From Phycisphaerae bacterium (lineage in GTDB: Bacteria > Planctomycetota > Phycisphaerae > Tepidisphaerales > Tepidisphaeraceae), in contig JAICIO010000009.1 in assembly GCA_025924315.1 (NCBI GenBank), positions 1-64,000 on the forward strand: a stretch of DNA of 64,000 nt. The letters run 5' to 3'. The notes below the pieces were generated by a model. It saw only the letters and a list, made by a program, of their open reading frames with translations. It had not been told where the DNA came from and searched no databases. The position numbers and the translations under genes were made by a program. Positions 1 through 9,184 of the stretch are shown in pieces. Positions within the stretch are counted from its first letter, which is position 1. Each line of letters opens with the position of its first letter.

Positions 1-117
1 CGGGACGGACGACTGCGGACAAACATCGGCCACGTCTCCACCCTCGACAAAGCCATCGGCGTCTTCAACTCCACAGAGCGGCGGGCGGGGAAGACGATCA
101 TCCGAGTTCGTGCATGA
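1..117 (+). CDS. C-terminal end of a possible zinc-type (MDR) dehydrogenase, cut by window start
   Basis: An open frame enters from the left edge and stops with TGA at 115-117, giving the last 38 residues of a protein. The tail (GHVSTLDKAIGVFNS, then AGKTIIRV) resembles the end of medium-chain dehydrogenases, where a helix with an 'A...F' pattern precedes a GK(T/V)-type final strand. Too little remains for a firm family call; catalytic and zinc-binding residues would lie outside the window. It is convergent with the solute-binding protein gene that ends at 140. Confidence 0.35.
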   Translation, partial: RDGRLRTNIGHVSTLDKAIGVFNSTERRAGKTIIRVRA

Positions 118-139
118 ACGATGGGGACGGGCAGCGTTT

Positions 140-1261
140 TCACAAGAACCGCTTCCAACATTCTCGCAGTTGCCGGTTGAGTTCGGCAGGCGGAGCATCT
201 CGGTCTCTCAGCCACTGATTCACCATTTCGCCAGCTTGAGACTGAAGATGGTTCCAGCCTGCGAAGCGCGGGCGAACGTAAGCTGTCGAGAGCGCGGGCA
301 GCAGCGCGCGATAGAACGGATCCGATTGCGCCCGCTGCTCCCATGCCTGACGATGAGCAGGTTGCCCGCCGTTTTCGGGCCACAGTGAGTTCTGGATCGC
401 CTGGGAGCCAATGAACTGAGCAAAACGCTGCGCAACGTCGGGATAACGGCAATGCGCCGAAACGCCCAATCCGGTGCCGCCGAGTACCGCTCCTCGCGAG
501 GGGCTGCTATCCATCGACGGTACCGGCACGAACCGGATGTTCTTCTTCTGTGCGCTGACATACGCGAAAGTAAAGACCGCGTAATCGCACTCGCCGCGGG
601 TCATGGCAGCGAACATGTCCAGCGGGTTCCAATCCAGCGAAGGGGCAACGATCACATGTTGTAATCGGCGAAGCAAGGCGCCGGCCTCGGTCAGCGCATC
701 TGAGTCGGGCAGGTCATCGCCCTTCCCCGTCGCGACGGGATGACCCATCTGCGCGAGCAAAGTAAACAGAGCCATCAGCGCATGGATTCCGGACAACGAT
801 GCGCCGATCCGGACGCCTCGCTTTGCTAATTCAAACACTTCGTCGTAAGACGGTGGCGGTTGTGCGAGGCGATCGCTGTGATAGGCCGCCACTTGGCAGG
901 CGGCGTCAATGGGGATGGCCCAGTACCGCTCGTTCATCTTGTAACTTTCAAGGCTTGGGCCGACGTATTCATCCGCGACGTGCGCGAAGGGCAAGAGGCA
1001 ATTGCTGACGACTGCATCGCCGACATGGGGGTGGTCCATGTTGATCAGGTCATAGTGATGGGCAAGATCTGCCAAGGGATGACTTTCAAAGCCACCCAGC
1101 GGCTGAACATCCCAGATGACACGAACGCCCTCGCCCTGCGGGGTGCGTGCAAAAGCGTCGCCGACCGCCTTCATCGGGCCGTAGCCCCGTGGGTCGTCCC
1201 AAGTGATCAACTTCAGGGTGATGCCGGTGGTATTGGTTGTGCCGTGATTCATGGCGAGCAT
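140..1261 (-). CDS. Extracellular solute-binding protein (sugar ABC type) without a visible signal peptide
   Basis: 373 residues resembling family 1 sugar solute-binding proteins: an early strand followed by WDDPRGYGPM, a Pro/Gly-rich middle and a C-terminal half with WPENGGQPAHRQAW. It should bind an oligosaccharide or monosaccharide for an ABC importer. The N-terminus (MLAMNHGTTNTT, then the first strand) has no hydrophobic leader, lipobox or Tat motif, which is odd for this role. An ATG nine bases further in (1252) is an alternative start. It is divergent from the heparinase fusion gene with only 32 bp between start codons, so the two promoters must overlap the genes or each other. No permease is adjacent; the nearest pair is at 42.6-44.3 kb. 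Confidence 0.75.
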   Translation of the reverse strand: MLAMNHGTTNTTGITLKLITWDDPRGYGPMKAVGDAFARTPQGEGVRVIWDVQPLGGFESHPLADLAHHYDLINMDHPHVGDAVVSNCLLPFAHVADEYVGPSLESYKMNERYWAIPIDAACQVAAYHSDRLAQPPPSYDEVFELAKRGVRIGASLSGIHALMALFTLLAQMGHPVATGKGDDLPDSDALTEAGALLRRLQHVIVAPSLDWNPLDMFAAMTRGECDYAVFTFAYVSAQKKNIRFVPVPSMDSSPSRGAVLGGTGLGVSAHCRYPDVAQRFAQFIGSQAIQNSLWPENGGQPAHRQAWEQRAQSDPFYRALLPALSTAYVRPRFAGWNHLQSQAGEMVNQWLRDRDAPPAELNRQLRECWKRFL

Positions 1262-1293
1262 TTCATCTTATTTGCGACGGATGGAGTTCATTG

Positions 1294-4200
1294 ATGCAGG
1301 GTAAGCGCGTGATCTTCGCTTTAATTTGGCTGTGTATAACAGGAATCGCGATGGGCGACACGACGCAGCCGGCGACTCAGCCGAAAGCGCTGGCCACCTC
1401 TTTCATGGTGAAGATTCCGGCCGGCAAGTTCACGCGCGCTGACGGCCGGGTCGTCGAGCTTTCATTATTCAGCTTGTCGGCGACGGAAGTGCCATGGGCC
1501 TTGTGGCATGCGGTCGAAAGCTGGAGCGAGGCGCATGGCTACGAGCTGCGCCACGGGTCGGGTCGCGCGATGCTTCCAGTGGGCAACATCTCGTGGTTCG
1601 ATGCGATCAAGTGGTGTAATGCGCTCTCGGAGATGACGGGGCGCACACCGGTTTACTATACGGATGCCGAACATCAACACGTCTATCGCGCGGGCGAGGC
1701 GCCGCTGACTGATGCCTGCGTGGACTGGCAGGCCAACGGCTTTCGCCTGCCGACCGAGGCGCAGTGGGAATATGCCTGCCGCGCCGGGACCACGACGAAC
1801 TATTACTGGGGCGACGATGCCACCGGCGATCACGGCCGCGATTGCGCCTGGCACAACAACGCGCAGACACCCGACGGCGTCACGCACCCGGTCGGCCAGC
1901 TGAAGCCCAACGCCTTCGGTCTGCACGACATGAGTGGCAATATCGAGGAGTGGTGCTGGGATTGGTACGCCCAGCCGTATGACGCCACGAACCTCCGCGA
2001 TCCGCACGGGCCGGCCACCGGGCGCTGGCGCATCTTGCGGGGTGGATCGGTCGCGCTCGACAGCGACGTGGGCTCGGCAATTCGTTACTTCACTTATCCG
2101 TGGTATCAGGTGTACGACACCGGGCTTCGCATCGCGTGCATCGATCCGGCCGTGACGTTGCCCGAGGCCGTGATCACTGCCACCGCATCCGCGATCTCCG
2201 CGACACCGTCCAGCGCGCCGGTCTCAGCTGATGAGTCTCTCGACGATGCCACGATTGCAAGACGGCTGTTCACATCGATCGACTTCGCGACTCCGGGACT
2301 CGAAAAAGTGCGAAAGCTTTATGAGTCACAACAGTTCGGCGCCGCGCTTGACGCTTACCGCGATTACTTCGTCGCGAAATGGCGCAATCTCAATGCGCAG
2401 CAGCCGATTCCCGAAGGAAGCGCGAAAGCCGTCGCGGCGATGATGGCGCTGCATCCGCCGCTGGCATGGTTCGGCACAGCTGCAGGAAAAAAGCCCGATC
2501 TGCTCGATTGTCGAGATTCGTTCATCCTGATCGGCGAGTGGAAGAAACGCCACGACCCGCGTTACCTGGCGCAATGGTTCTCGCTCATCGCGGACATGGC
2601 GGAGAACAATAAGCGCCAGTTCGATGCGCTTTCACCGGAAGATCGTTCCGTCACCCCGATGGGTTTTTACGTGTCGTGGTTCTGGAGCGAGGGATACATC
2701 ACGTCCGAGCGGCTCAAGCAATTGCTGCAAGTGCTCGGCGCGATCGTTCATGACCTGCCCGCGGACCAAACCGCGGCGGTACCCTCGCGCCCGCTGGCGA
2801 TTCTGCTCACGTCGCTGGTCACGGATCACGCCGCCGCGGTGCTGAAGGATCCGCGGACGACCATCCCCAATCAATTCTTCAACAGCGCCTTTTCGCTCGT
2901 ACTGATCGGCCACTGCCTCGACGAGTTCAAGGACGCCGCGGCGTGGAAGGCACGCGGCGCTGAAATGTTGAACGCTTCCGTGCGACGCACCGTGCAAGCC
3001 GACGGCGGCGATCTCGAAGAATCGTTCAACTACAACATGGGAATGGTGACGCAAACGACCACAGTCGAGGCGCTGCTGGGCAAGCCCGCGCCCGCGTGGC
3101 TGGCGCCGTTGCACGACGCGTCCCTTCAGCGCACGCGCCTGTTCGCGGCGCTGCAATATCCGTTTGGTGGACTTCCCGGAATTGGCACCAATTATGTGCG
3201 GCATCCGCCGGCGCTCTGGAAAGACGCAGAGCAACGGCCGAAGTGGTTTGCGGAAGAGCGAAGCCGCACCACCAACGGCCAAGGTTTCGTCGATCTAAAA
3301 GATTTTCCCGATCCGCTCTCGGAGCACATCGTCGATGCGCTGACGGACCACGGCGACGCGAAGCAGATTCCGTTCACCTCGGTGGCATTTCCCTACAGCG
3401 GCTATTACGCGCTGCGAGACGGTTGGCGCTGGGACAGCCGCTATCTGTGGCTGATGGCGGCGCGGCGCGGAAGCGGGCACGCGACCGAGAACATCAACTC
3501 CATCGCGATCGCCGCGTTCGGTCGGCATCTGCTCGTCGATTCCGGTCCGGAGACCTACGGCAATCCCGACTTTCTACCCAAGGATCAACAGCCGTATCAA
3601 AAGGCCATGGACGAATACGCCGATGCTTCGTTTTCCCATAACACTGTCATCGTCGATGGACAATCGCAACGGCGTCTGATCTACGGCGAAAACTTTCCGG
3701 ATCGCCGGCCCTATGAAAAGCCGATCGACACACGCTGGCTGCAGACGGACGATTTCGATTTCGCCGAGGGGCAATACGACGACGGTTACGGCGATGACCG
3801 AAACACGGATATTCGCGCCAAGCACCTGCGGCAAGTGATCTTTGTGCGGCGCGCGGGCTTGTGGATCGTGTTGGACCGACTGAGCGCGAAGGCGCCGCAC
3901 ACGTACACGCAGATCTGGAACTTTCCGCCGTTCATCGACGATAAAGATTCGGCGAATCCTGGATTCAAGCAGGACCAGGTCCTGGTCGACCGGGATCAGC
4001 AGATGATCACCACGCGCGATCCGGACGGGCCGAACGTCAGCCTCTACGAATTCAACACCGAGCCGCTGACGTACGAAACTTTCTACGGCAATCTGCAACC
4101 GTTCCGCGGATGGTACAACATGGGGATCGTCGGGCGGCGCTATCCGAAGGTGGATGTGCACGCGAACTGGAAAAGCGACGGCGATTCGTTGCTCGTCACC

Positions 4201-4587
4201 GTCATCGTGCCGAGCGCTACGGCACACTCGCAGGTCCGGAGTATCCGCGCGCACAACGACGGATCGCACGGCATCCGCGGATTTGACCTCGTGCTCACCG
4301 ACGGCAGCCACATCACGCTCGCCGCGGCGCCTCAGCCGACTCCGCTCGAGGTCGAAGATACATCGGCCAATGCCACCGCGCTACTACTCATACAACGCGC
4401 AGGTCAGCCGCGCGCGGGGCTGGTGACCGACTGTTCTGCACTCAGATTGCAGGATAAAACTGTCGACGCCGCAGCGCGTGACTTTGCCTTCTGCGCCGGC
4501 GACGCGCGCGCAACGACACCCATGATCCGTCCGACAACTTTCCGTTGGCAAAAGGTAGGCGAATCATTGGCGCCCAGTTACCGCTGA
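1294..4587 (+). CDS. Secreted fusion of a SUMF1/FGE-like domain and a heparinase II/III-type lyase domain
   Basis: The start was set at ATG 1294 because it has GGAG at 1283-1286 and opens a signal peptide (MQGKRVIFALIWLCITGIAMG). Residues of roughly 35-285 form a SUMF1-type fold (ISWFDAIKWCNALS, LPTEAQWEYACRAG, GLHDMSGNIEEWCWDWY, RILRGGS). The paired active-site cysteines of true formylglycine-generating enzymes (CxxxxC before the last strand) are absent: that stretch reads SAIRYFTYPWYQVYDTG, so sulfatase activation is unlikely and binding or a structural role is the better guess. The rest (about 340-1097) is a heparinase II/III-like protein: an alpha-helical toroid followed by a beta-sandwich (YSGYYALRDGW, GSGHATENINSIAIAAFG, FSHNTVIVDG). 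It likely beta-eliminates uronate-containing polysaccharide in the periplasm or outside. First gene of a probable operon with the two genes downstream. Confidence 0.8.
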   Translation: MQGKRVIFALIWLCITGIAMGDTTQPATQPKALATSFMVKIPAGKFTRADGRVVELSLFSLSATEVPWALWHAVESWSEAHGYELRHGSGRAMLPVGNISWFDAIKWCNALSEMTGRTPVYYTDAEHQHVYRAGEAPLTDACVDWQANGFRLPTEAQWEYACRAGTTTNYYWGDDATGDHGRDCAWHNNAQTPDGVTHPVGQLKPNAFGLHDMSGNIEEWCWDWYAQPYDATNLRDPHGPATGRWRILRGGSVALDSDVGSAIRYFTYPWYQVYDTGLRIACIDPAVTLPEAVITATASAISATPSSAPVSADESLDDATIARRLFTSIDFATPGLEKVRKLYESQQFGAALDAYRDYFVAKWRNLNAQQPIPEGSAKAVAAMMALHPPLAWFGTAAGKKPDLLDCRDSFILIGEWKKRHDPRYLAQWFSLIADMAENNKRQFDALSPEDRSVTPMGFYVSWFWSEGYITSERLKQLLQVLGAIVHDLPADQTAAVPSRPLAILLTSLVTDHAAAVLKDPRTTIPNQFFNSAFSLVLIGHCLDEFKDAAAWKARGAEMLNASVRRTVQADGGDLEESFNYNMGMVTQTTTVEALLGKPAPAWLAPLHDASLQRTRLFAALQYPFGGLPGIGTNYVRHPPALWKDAEQRPKWFAEERSRTTNGQGFVDLKDFPDPLSEHIVDALTDHGDAKQIPFTSVAFPYSGYYALRDGWRWDSRYLWLMAARRGSGHATENINSIAIAAFGRHLLVDSGPETYGNPDFLPKDQQPYQKAMDEYADASFSHNTVIVDGQSQRRLIYGENFPDRRPYEKPIDTRWLQTDDFDFAEGQYDDGYGDDRNTDIRAKHLRQVIFVRRAGLWIVLDRLSAKAPHTYTQIWNFPPFIDDKDSANPGFKQDQVLVDRDQQMITTRDPDGPNVSLYEFNTEPLTYETFYGNLQPFRGWYNMGIVGRRYPKVDVHANWKSDGDSLLVTVIVPSATAHSQVRSIRAHNDGSHGIRGFDLVLTDGSHITLAAAPQPTPLEVEDTSANATALLLIQRAGQPRAGLVTDCSALRLQDKTVDAAARDFAFCAGDARATTPMIRPTTFRWQKVGESLAPSYR

Positions 4588-4613
4588 CCAACACAACAGT
4601 GGAAGACGTTCAA

Positions 4614-6743
4614 ATGCACCGAGCATCACATTTTGGATCGTTCTATCGCATCGTAGCGATCAGCCTGAGCATCGCCGCGTGCGCGCGGGCACAGGACCTG
4701 TACATCGCGCCCGACGGAAGCGATGCCCATTCCGGCACCGCCGCGGCGCCACTCGCCACTCTGGTGGCCGCGCGCGACAAGATCCGCACGCTCAAAACGA
4801 CAGATCACCTGCCTGCGGGCGGAATCACCGTCTTTCTCCGCAGCGGCACATATATCCTGCACGAGCCGTTCGTGCTCACGGCTGAGGACTCCGGCACCGC
4901 CGACAGCCCGATCACCTATCGCGCCGCCCCCGCGGCCAAGGTCATGATCCTTGGCGGCCACGCCATATCCGGTGATGCATTTACGCCCATACAAGACGCT
5001 GCGATCCGTCAGCGCATCATTGACGCGGGCGCCCGCGACAAGATCCTGCAGGTGAACCTGCGCGAGCTGGGCATTACCGACTACGCGAAGTTCGATGGCA
5101 TGGGGCTGTATTCGACGCATGAGGTCAAACCGCCGTCGGCACTTTACTTTGATGATAAGCCGATGATTCGGGCGCGGTGGCCCAACGACGGCTTTGAGCA
5201 AATCGGCAAGGTCATTCGCCGCGGCTCTGTTCCCCGCAACCAGATGGCGGACATCGAGCCGGACAAACGCGACAAAGGCCCGATGAATGTTCCAGGCATT
5301 TTCGAATACCGGGGCGATCGACCCAGCCTTTGGACGCACGCGCGTCACGTCTGGCTCGAGGGCTTCTGGGCGTATGACTGGGCGGATGAGGCCATCCCAA
5401 TCGGCTCCATCGATGTCGAAAACCATCAGATCACGCTGGCGTGGCCGCACCTTTACGGCATTGGCGCCGCTTACACCGGCCAGGGGGAACGATACTTCGC
5501 GGTGAACCTCCTGGAAGAGATCGATGAACCCGGGGAATACTACATCGACCAGGACACGAACGTCCTGTACTTCTACCCGCCGGCGCCGCTCGCGGGCAAA
5601 GACGTTTACCTGTCGATTCTCACCGCGCCGATCATTCAGTTGAGCGACGCGGCGCACGTGACGGTGCGCGGCATGACCATCGGCTGCGGCGTGGATGCTG
5701 GCGTCGGTGTCACCGGCGGATCGGATACGCTCATCGCCGACTGCACCATCAACAACGTCAGCGCCTGGGGCGTGAAGGTCGTGGGCGGCGAGCGCAATGG
5801 CATCACTGGTTGCAACGTGTACGACACCGGCGCTGGCGGAATCTGGCTGGAAGGTGGCGACCAACCCACGCTCTCGCGCTGCAACAACTTCGCCGAGAAC
5901 AACCGCGTTCACGATTTTCAACAGCAGAACCGCACCGTTATGGCCGGCGTGGAAATCAAAGGTGTCGGCATCCGCGTCGCCCACAACCTCGTTTACGACG
6001 CCCCGTACCAAGCGATTGATTGGCACGGCAACTTCAACGTCATCGAATACAACGACGTGCACGACGTCTGCAAAGAAACCGACGACGCCGGCGCGTTACA
6101 CAGCGACCGCGATTACAGCACGCGCGGCAATATCATCCGCTACAACTACGTGCACAACGTGGTGGGTCTGAAAAAGCCGCCCGGCATTCCAACGGCCGGC
6201 GCGAAGATGGTCTACCTGGACTCCAACGCCTCCGGGGATGAGTTCATTGGCAATATCTTCCAGGATGGCGACCCCGTCAGCGACGCGATCTTCATCAACG
6301 GCGGACGCGACGTGCTGGTGGAGAACAATATCTTCGTCAACACCGCGCCGCCTGTCGGCATCTCGGTTTGGGCAGACGACTTCCCAGCGGCCCTGGCTCA
6401 TTTGAAAGGGATACGTTATCGGCAGCCGCCATGGAGCGTCGCCTTTCCCAAGCTGGCAAAATACCCTGAAGATCCGAAACAACTAGCGGTTCCCGAAGGC
6501 AACCGCATCATCAACAACGTCTTCTACCACACCGCGAATATTCGTATCGACTTGCCGAAAGGAATGTCGCGCGACATCGTCACGATCAAGGACAACTATC
6601 AGGCGGCGCAGGATCCATTTGTCGATCTTGCGCATCACGATTTCCGTCTGACTCCCAGCGCGACCGCGAAGATCCCGAACTTCAAACCCGTCTCTTTTGA
6701 CAAGATCGGCCCGCAGGCGGACGAGGAAGGAGCGCACCGGTGA
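4614..6743 (+). CDS. Secreted right-handed parallel beta-helix protein (PbH1 repeats)
   Basis: 709 residues from ATG 4614, chosen because GGAAG lies at 4601-4605 and a signal peptide follows (cleavage near CARAQ-DLYIAPDG); longer in-frame starts would overlap the upstream gene. The mature protein starts with the DLYIAPDGSDAHSGT block typical of planctomycete pectate-lyase-like proteins, then rungs rich in N, G and V (for example NRIINNVFYH). These proteins bind or cleave acidic polysaccharide, but no catalytic triad can be assigned by eye. Similar to the proteins at 9185-11191 and 27860-29986. Its TGA overlaps the GTG of the next gene (6740-6743), implying translational coupling. Confidence 0.8.
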   Translation: MHRASHFGSFYRIVAISLSIAACARAQDLYIAPDGSDAHSGTAAAPLATLVAARDKIRTLKTTDHLPAGGITVFLRSGTYILHEPFVLTAEDSGTADSPITYRAAPAAKVMILGGHAISGDAFTPIQDAAIRQRIIDAGARDKILQVNLRELGITDYAKFDGMGLYSTHEVKPPSALYFDDKPMIRARWPNDGFEQIGKVIRRGSVPRNQMADIEPDKRDKGPMNVPGIFEYRGDRPSLWTHARHVWLEGFWAYDWADEAIPIGSIDVENHQITLAWPHLYGIGAAYTGQGERYFAVNLLEEIDEPGEYYIDQDTNVLYFYPPAPLAGKDVYLSILTAPIIQLSDAAHVTVRGMTIGCGVDAGVGVTGGSDTLIADCTINNVSAWGVKVVGGERNGITGCNVYDTGAGGIWLEGGDQPTLSRCNNFAENNRVHDFQQQNRTVMAGVEIKGVGIRVAHNLVYDAPYQAIDWHGNFNVIEYNDVHDVCKETDDAGALHSDRDYSTRGNIIRYNYVHNVVGLKKPPGIPTAGAKMVYLDSNASGDEFIGNIFQDGDPVSDAIFINGGRDVLVENNIFVNTAPPVGISVWADDFPAALAHLKGIRYRQPPWSVAFPKLAKYPEDPKQLAVPEGNRIINNVFYHTANIRIDLPKGMSRDIVTIKDNYQAAQDPFVDLAHHDFRLTPSATAKIPNFKPVSFDKIGPQADEEGAHR

Positions 6744-9028
6744 CCCGGGCGTCACTCCTCCTTTCAATTGTGAAAGTCGCGGTCGTGCTTCAGCTTTTGG
6801 CGCTGTCGGGTTTGTTCCCCCAACAAACATTCGCGGACGCGCTGCCCGAGGCGGGAGCGGCGCCATCGGTCGACGCGTACGACGTCGTCTGGCAAACGCC
6901 GAGCAGCGACGTTGCCGGCTCGATGCCGCTGGGCAACGGCGACATTGGCGTGAATGTCTGGGTTGAAAAAGACGGCGATCTGTTGTTCTACATCAGCAAA
7001 ACCGATGCATGGAGCGACGATTATCCCGGGCCTTACAGCTTGCCGAAAATCGGTCTCGTTCGCGTGAAGCTCAACCCAAATCCGTTCGCGCAAGCCGGCG
7101 CATTTCGGCAGACGCTGGAATTGCAAAAGGGGCAGATCGTTATCGACGCGGGCACAGGGTCTTCGCGTGTGACGTTCACGCTTTGGGTCGACGCGAACAA
7201 TCCAGCCATCCACCTTCAGTGGACCGGTGCCAGTGTGATGGACGTGGACGTGTCGGCCGAACTTCGCAAAACCCCAATCGACGAACTGCACGCCGACCAC
7301 ATCTTGGCCGGCCAAACGAATCGCATCGCCTGGTGTTATCGCGATGAAGCCAGGGACGCGGCCGCGTCGGACGCGATCACGTCGGATACCCTGGCGACGG
7401 CTCGCGACGAGCGGTCTAAAAATATTGCCCTGAGAAACCTCGCGTTTGGCGCAGTGATTCAGGGCAGAGACCTGGTGAGCGACGGCGAAACGAAGCTGCA
7501 TTCGGCCCAGCCGCAGCGCGACGGCGACCTGGCGATTTATGTGCAGACATCCCGCGCGAAGAGCGAGGACGGCTGGCTGGCCCAACTCGATCGGCGTATT
7601 ACCGCCATCGCTCAGGAAGATCCGGCGAAAGCGCGGCAGCGACACCTGGACTGGTGGCGCGATTTCTGGAACCGCAGTTGGATCGTGCTCGAGGGCAACG
7701 ACGCCGCGCGAACGATCACACAGGGCTACCTGCTTCAACGATTTATGTCCGCCTGCGCGGGGCGTGGTGACTTTCCCATCAAGTTCAATGGCTCGATCTT
7801 CACCGCGGGTGGTGTGACGACGGAGCAAGACGCCGCTGGAAAACCAACGACCCGAAAAGTAAACGCCGACTATCGCGTCTGGGGCGGCGATTACTGGATG
7901 CAAAACACACGTCACCTGTACTGGCCGATGCTCCAGGCCGGCGATTTCGAAATGATGCAGGCGCTCTTTCGCATGTATCAGGCGATGCTGCCGGTGAACC
8001 TTCAGGATGTGAAGAATTTCTACGGCCACGGCGGCGCCTACTTCGCCGAGGTCACTCCCTTCTATGGTGGTCTGCCGCATCTGACTGCCGACACGCCCGG
8101 CCTCTACGTCAGGCATTACTACACGCCGATCCTCGAGCTCAGCGCGATCATGCTCGACTACTACGCTTACACCGGCGACCGCACCTTCGCGCACGACACC
8201 CTGCTGCCGATCGCTGATGCAGGCGTGACCTTCTTCGACAAACACTTCGGTCGCGACAAGAACGGCAAGCTGCTGCTCGATCCCGCTAACGCGGCCGAGA
8301 CATACTGGAAAGTTCACAACCCGATGCCGGACATCGCGGGGCTGCATTACGTGCTACAGGAACTTCTCGCGCTTCCGCCTGAATTGACCGACCCGAAAAT
8401 GCGCCAGAATTGGCAGCGAATATTCGACGAGCTCCCACCACTTCCAATCGCCACAATGGATGGTCACCGCGTGCTGCTGCCGTTTGAAAGCTACGGCCAG
8501 GATCGCGCGATTCACAACAGCGAAAACCCCGAGCTTTACGCGATCTTTCCGTTCCGCCTGTTTGGTGTCTGCCGGCCCGAGCTTCAACTCGCGCTCGATA
8601 CCTTCGCGGCGCGACGGTTCAAGGGAACAGGCTGCTGGCAGCCGGACGCGATCCAGGCGGCGTTTCTGGGCGATGCAGAGCTGGCGGGGAAAGACGTCCT
8701 GGCAAACTTCCAGCGCAATTCGCAGCACCGGTTCCCCGCCATGTGGGACGGAGGCAGCGATTATCCCCCTGATGAAGACAACGGTGGCGTCGCCGAGAAT
8801 GCGCTCCAGCTCATGTCGCTTCAGAGCGTCGGTCGTCGTCTCCTGCTGCTGCCGGCCTGGCCACGTGACTGGAGCGGATCATTCAAGCTTCACGCTCCGT
8901 TCGCCACCACGCTTCAGGCGACAGTGCGAAACGGAAACCTCACCGCGCTCACCGTCACGCCGAGCCAGCGGAAACAGGATGTTGAAATCCGGCAGAAGGA
9001 TGGGAGCTTCGGCAAACTCAGCCGGTGA
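6740..9028 (+). CDS. Secreted DUF5703 / GH95-like glycoside hydrolase
   Basis: 762 residues from a GTG that overlaps the upstream stop. The N-terminus is a plausible signal peptide (hydrophobic VAVVLQLLALSGLF). The DUF5703 signature follows (YDVVWQTPSSD, SMPLGNGDIGVNVWVEKDG). The C-terminal part has an (alpha/alpha)6-like pattern with DYRVWGGDYWMQNTRHLYWP and FPAMWDGGSDYPPDEDNGG, as in GH95/GH65-type alpha-glycosidases. The likely role is hydrolysis of glycosidic bonds, perhaps alpha-L-fucosides, in oligomers released by the neighbouring lyase and beta-helix proteins. Exact substrate cannot be read from sequence. Confidence 0.75.
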   Translation: MTRASLLLSIVKVAVVLQLLALSGLFPQQTFADALPEAGAAPSVDAYDVVWQTPSSDVAGSMPLGNGDIGVNVWVEKDGDLLFYISKTDAWSDDYPGPYSLPKIGLVRVKLNPNPFAQAGAFRQTLELQKGQIVIDAGTGSSRVTFTLWVDANNPAIHLQWTGASVMDVDVSAELRKTPIDELHADHILAGQTNRIAWCYRDEARDAAASDAITSDTLATARDERSKNIALRNLAFGAVIQGRDLVSDGETKLHSAQPQRDGDLAIYVQTSRAKSEDGWLAQLDRRITAIAQEDPAKARQRHLDWWRDFWNRSWIVLEGNDAARTITQGYLLQRFMSACAGRGDFPIKFNGSIFTAGGVTTEQDAAGKPTTRKVNADYRVWGGDYWMQNTRHLYWPMLQAGDFEMMQALFRMYQAMLPVNLQDVKNFYGHGGAYFAEVTPFYGGLPHLTADTPGLYVRHYYTPILELSAIMLDYYAYTGDRTFAHDTLLPIADAGVTFFDKHFGRDKNGKLLLDPANAAETYWKVHNPMPDIAGLHYVLQELLALPPELTDPKMRQNWQRIFDELPPLPIATMDGHRVLLPFESYGQDRAIHNSENPELYAIFPFRLFGVCRPELQLALDTFAARRFKGTGCWQPDAIQAAFLGDAELAGKDVLANFQRNSQHRFPAMWDGGSDYPPDEDNGGVAENALQLMSLQSVGRRLLLLPAWPRDWSGSFKLHAPFATTLQATVRNGNLTALTVTPSQRKQDVEIRQKDGSFGKLSR

Positions 9029-9085
9029 CGCGAACCCGCGAACTCCCGGCTGGAGCGATGCGAGATAAGGTGTAGCGGTCGCGTT

Positions 9086-9160
9086 GGGAGGGCGAGGCTC
9101 CCGCCGAGCCGTTTCTGTGTCATCCAAGCACAAACGGCTCGGCAGGAGCCTCGCCCTCCC
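9086..9160. repeat. Family A paired inverted repeat between convergent genes
   Basis: Two 29-bp arms (9086-9114 and 9132-9160) are inverted copies with one mismatch around a 17-bp loop. The outer end reads GGGAGGGCGAGGCTCC. The element fills the gap between two convergent genes and could act as a bidirectional terminator, although no T-tract follows either arm. A degenerate relative lies at 13431-13527. Confidence 0.85.
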
Positions 9161-9184
9161 CGCTATATCAAATCGCGCGCGGCT

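Noticed and set aside
1294-2150. SUMF1-like domain as the activator of the sulfatase at 19 kb
   Set aside because: The active-site cysteines of formylglycine-generating enzymes are missing, and the domain is exported as part of a lyase fusion.
4626-6062. A 478-codon antisense frame inside the beta-helix gene
   Set aside because: The composition is low-complexity Val/Asp/Arg, caused by the repeated Asn/Gly codons of the sense gene.
6764-8347. A 527-codon antisense frame inside the DUF5703 gene
   Set aside because: The sense strand has clear family motifs and a coupled start; the antisense product has no recognisable fold.
9086-9160. Family A element as a classic terminator
   Set aside because: The stem is strong but no T-tract follows on either strand, and relatives occur where no terminator is needed. 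Kept as a repeat only.
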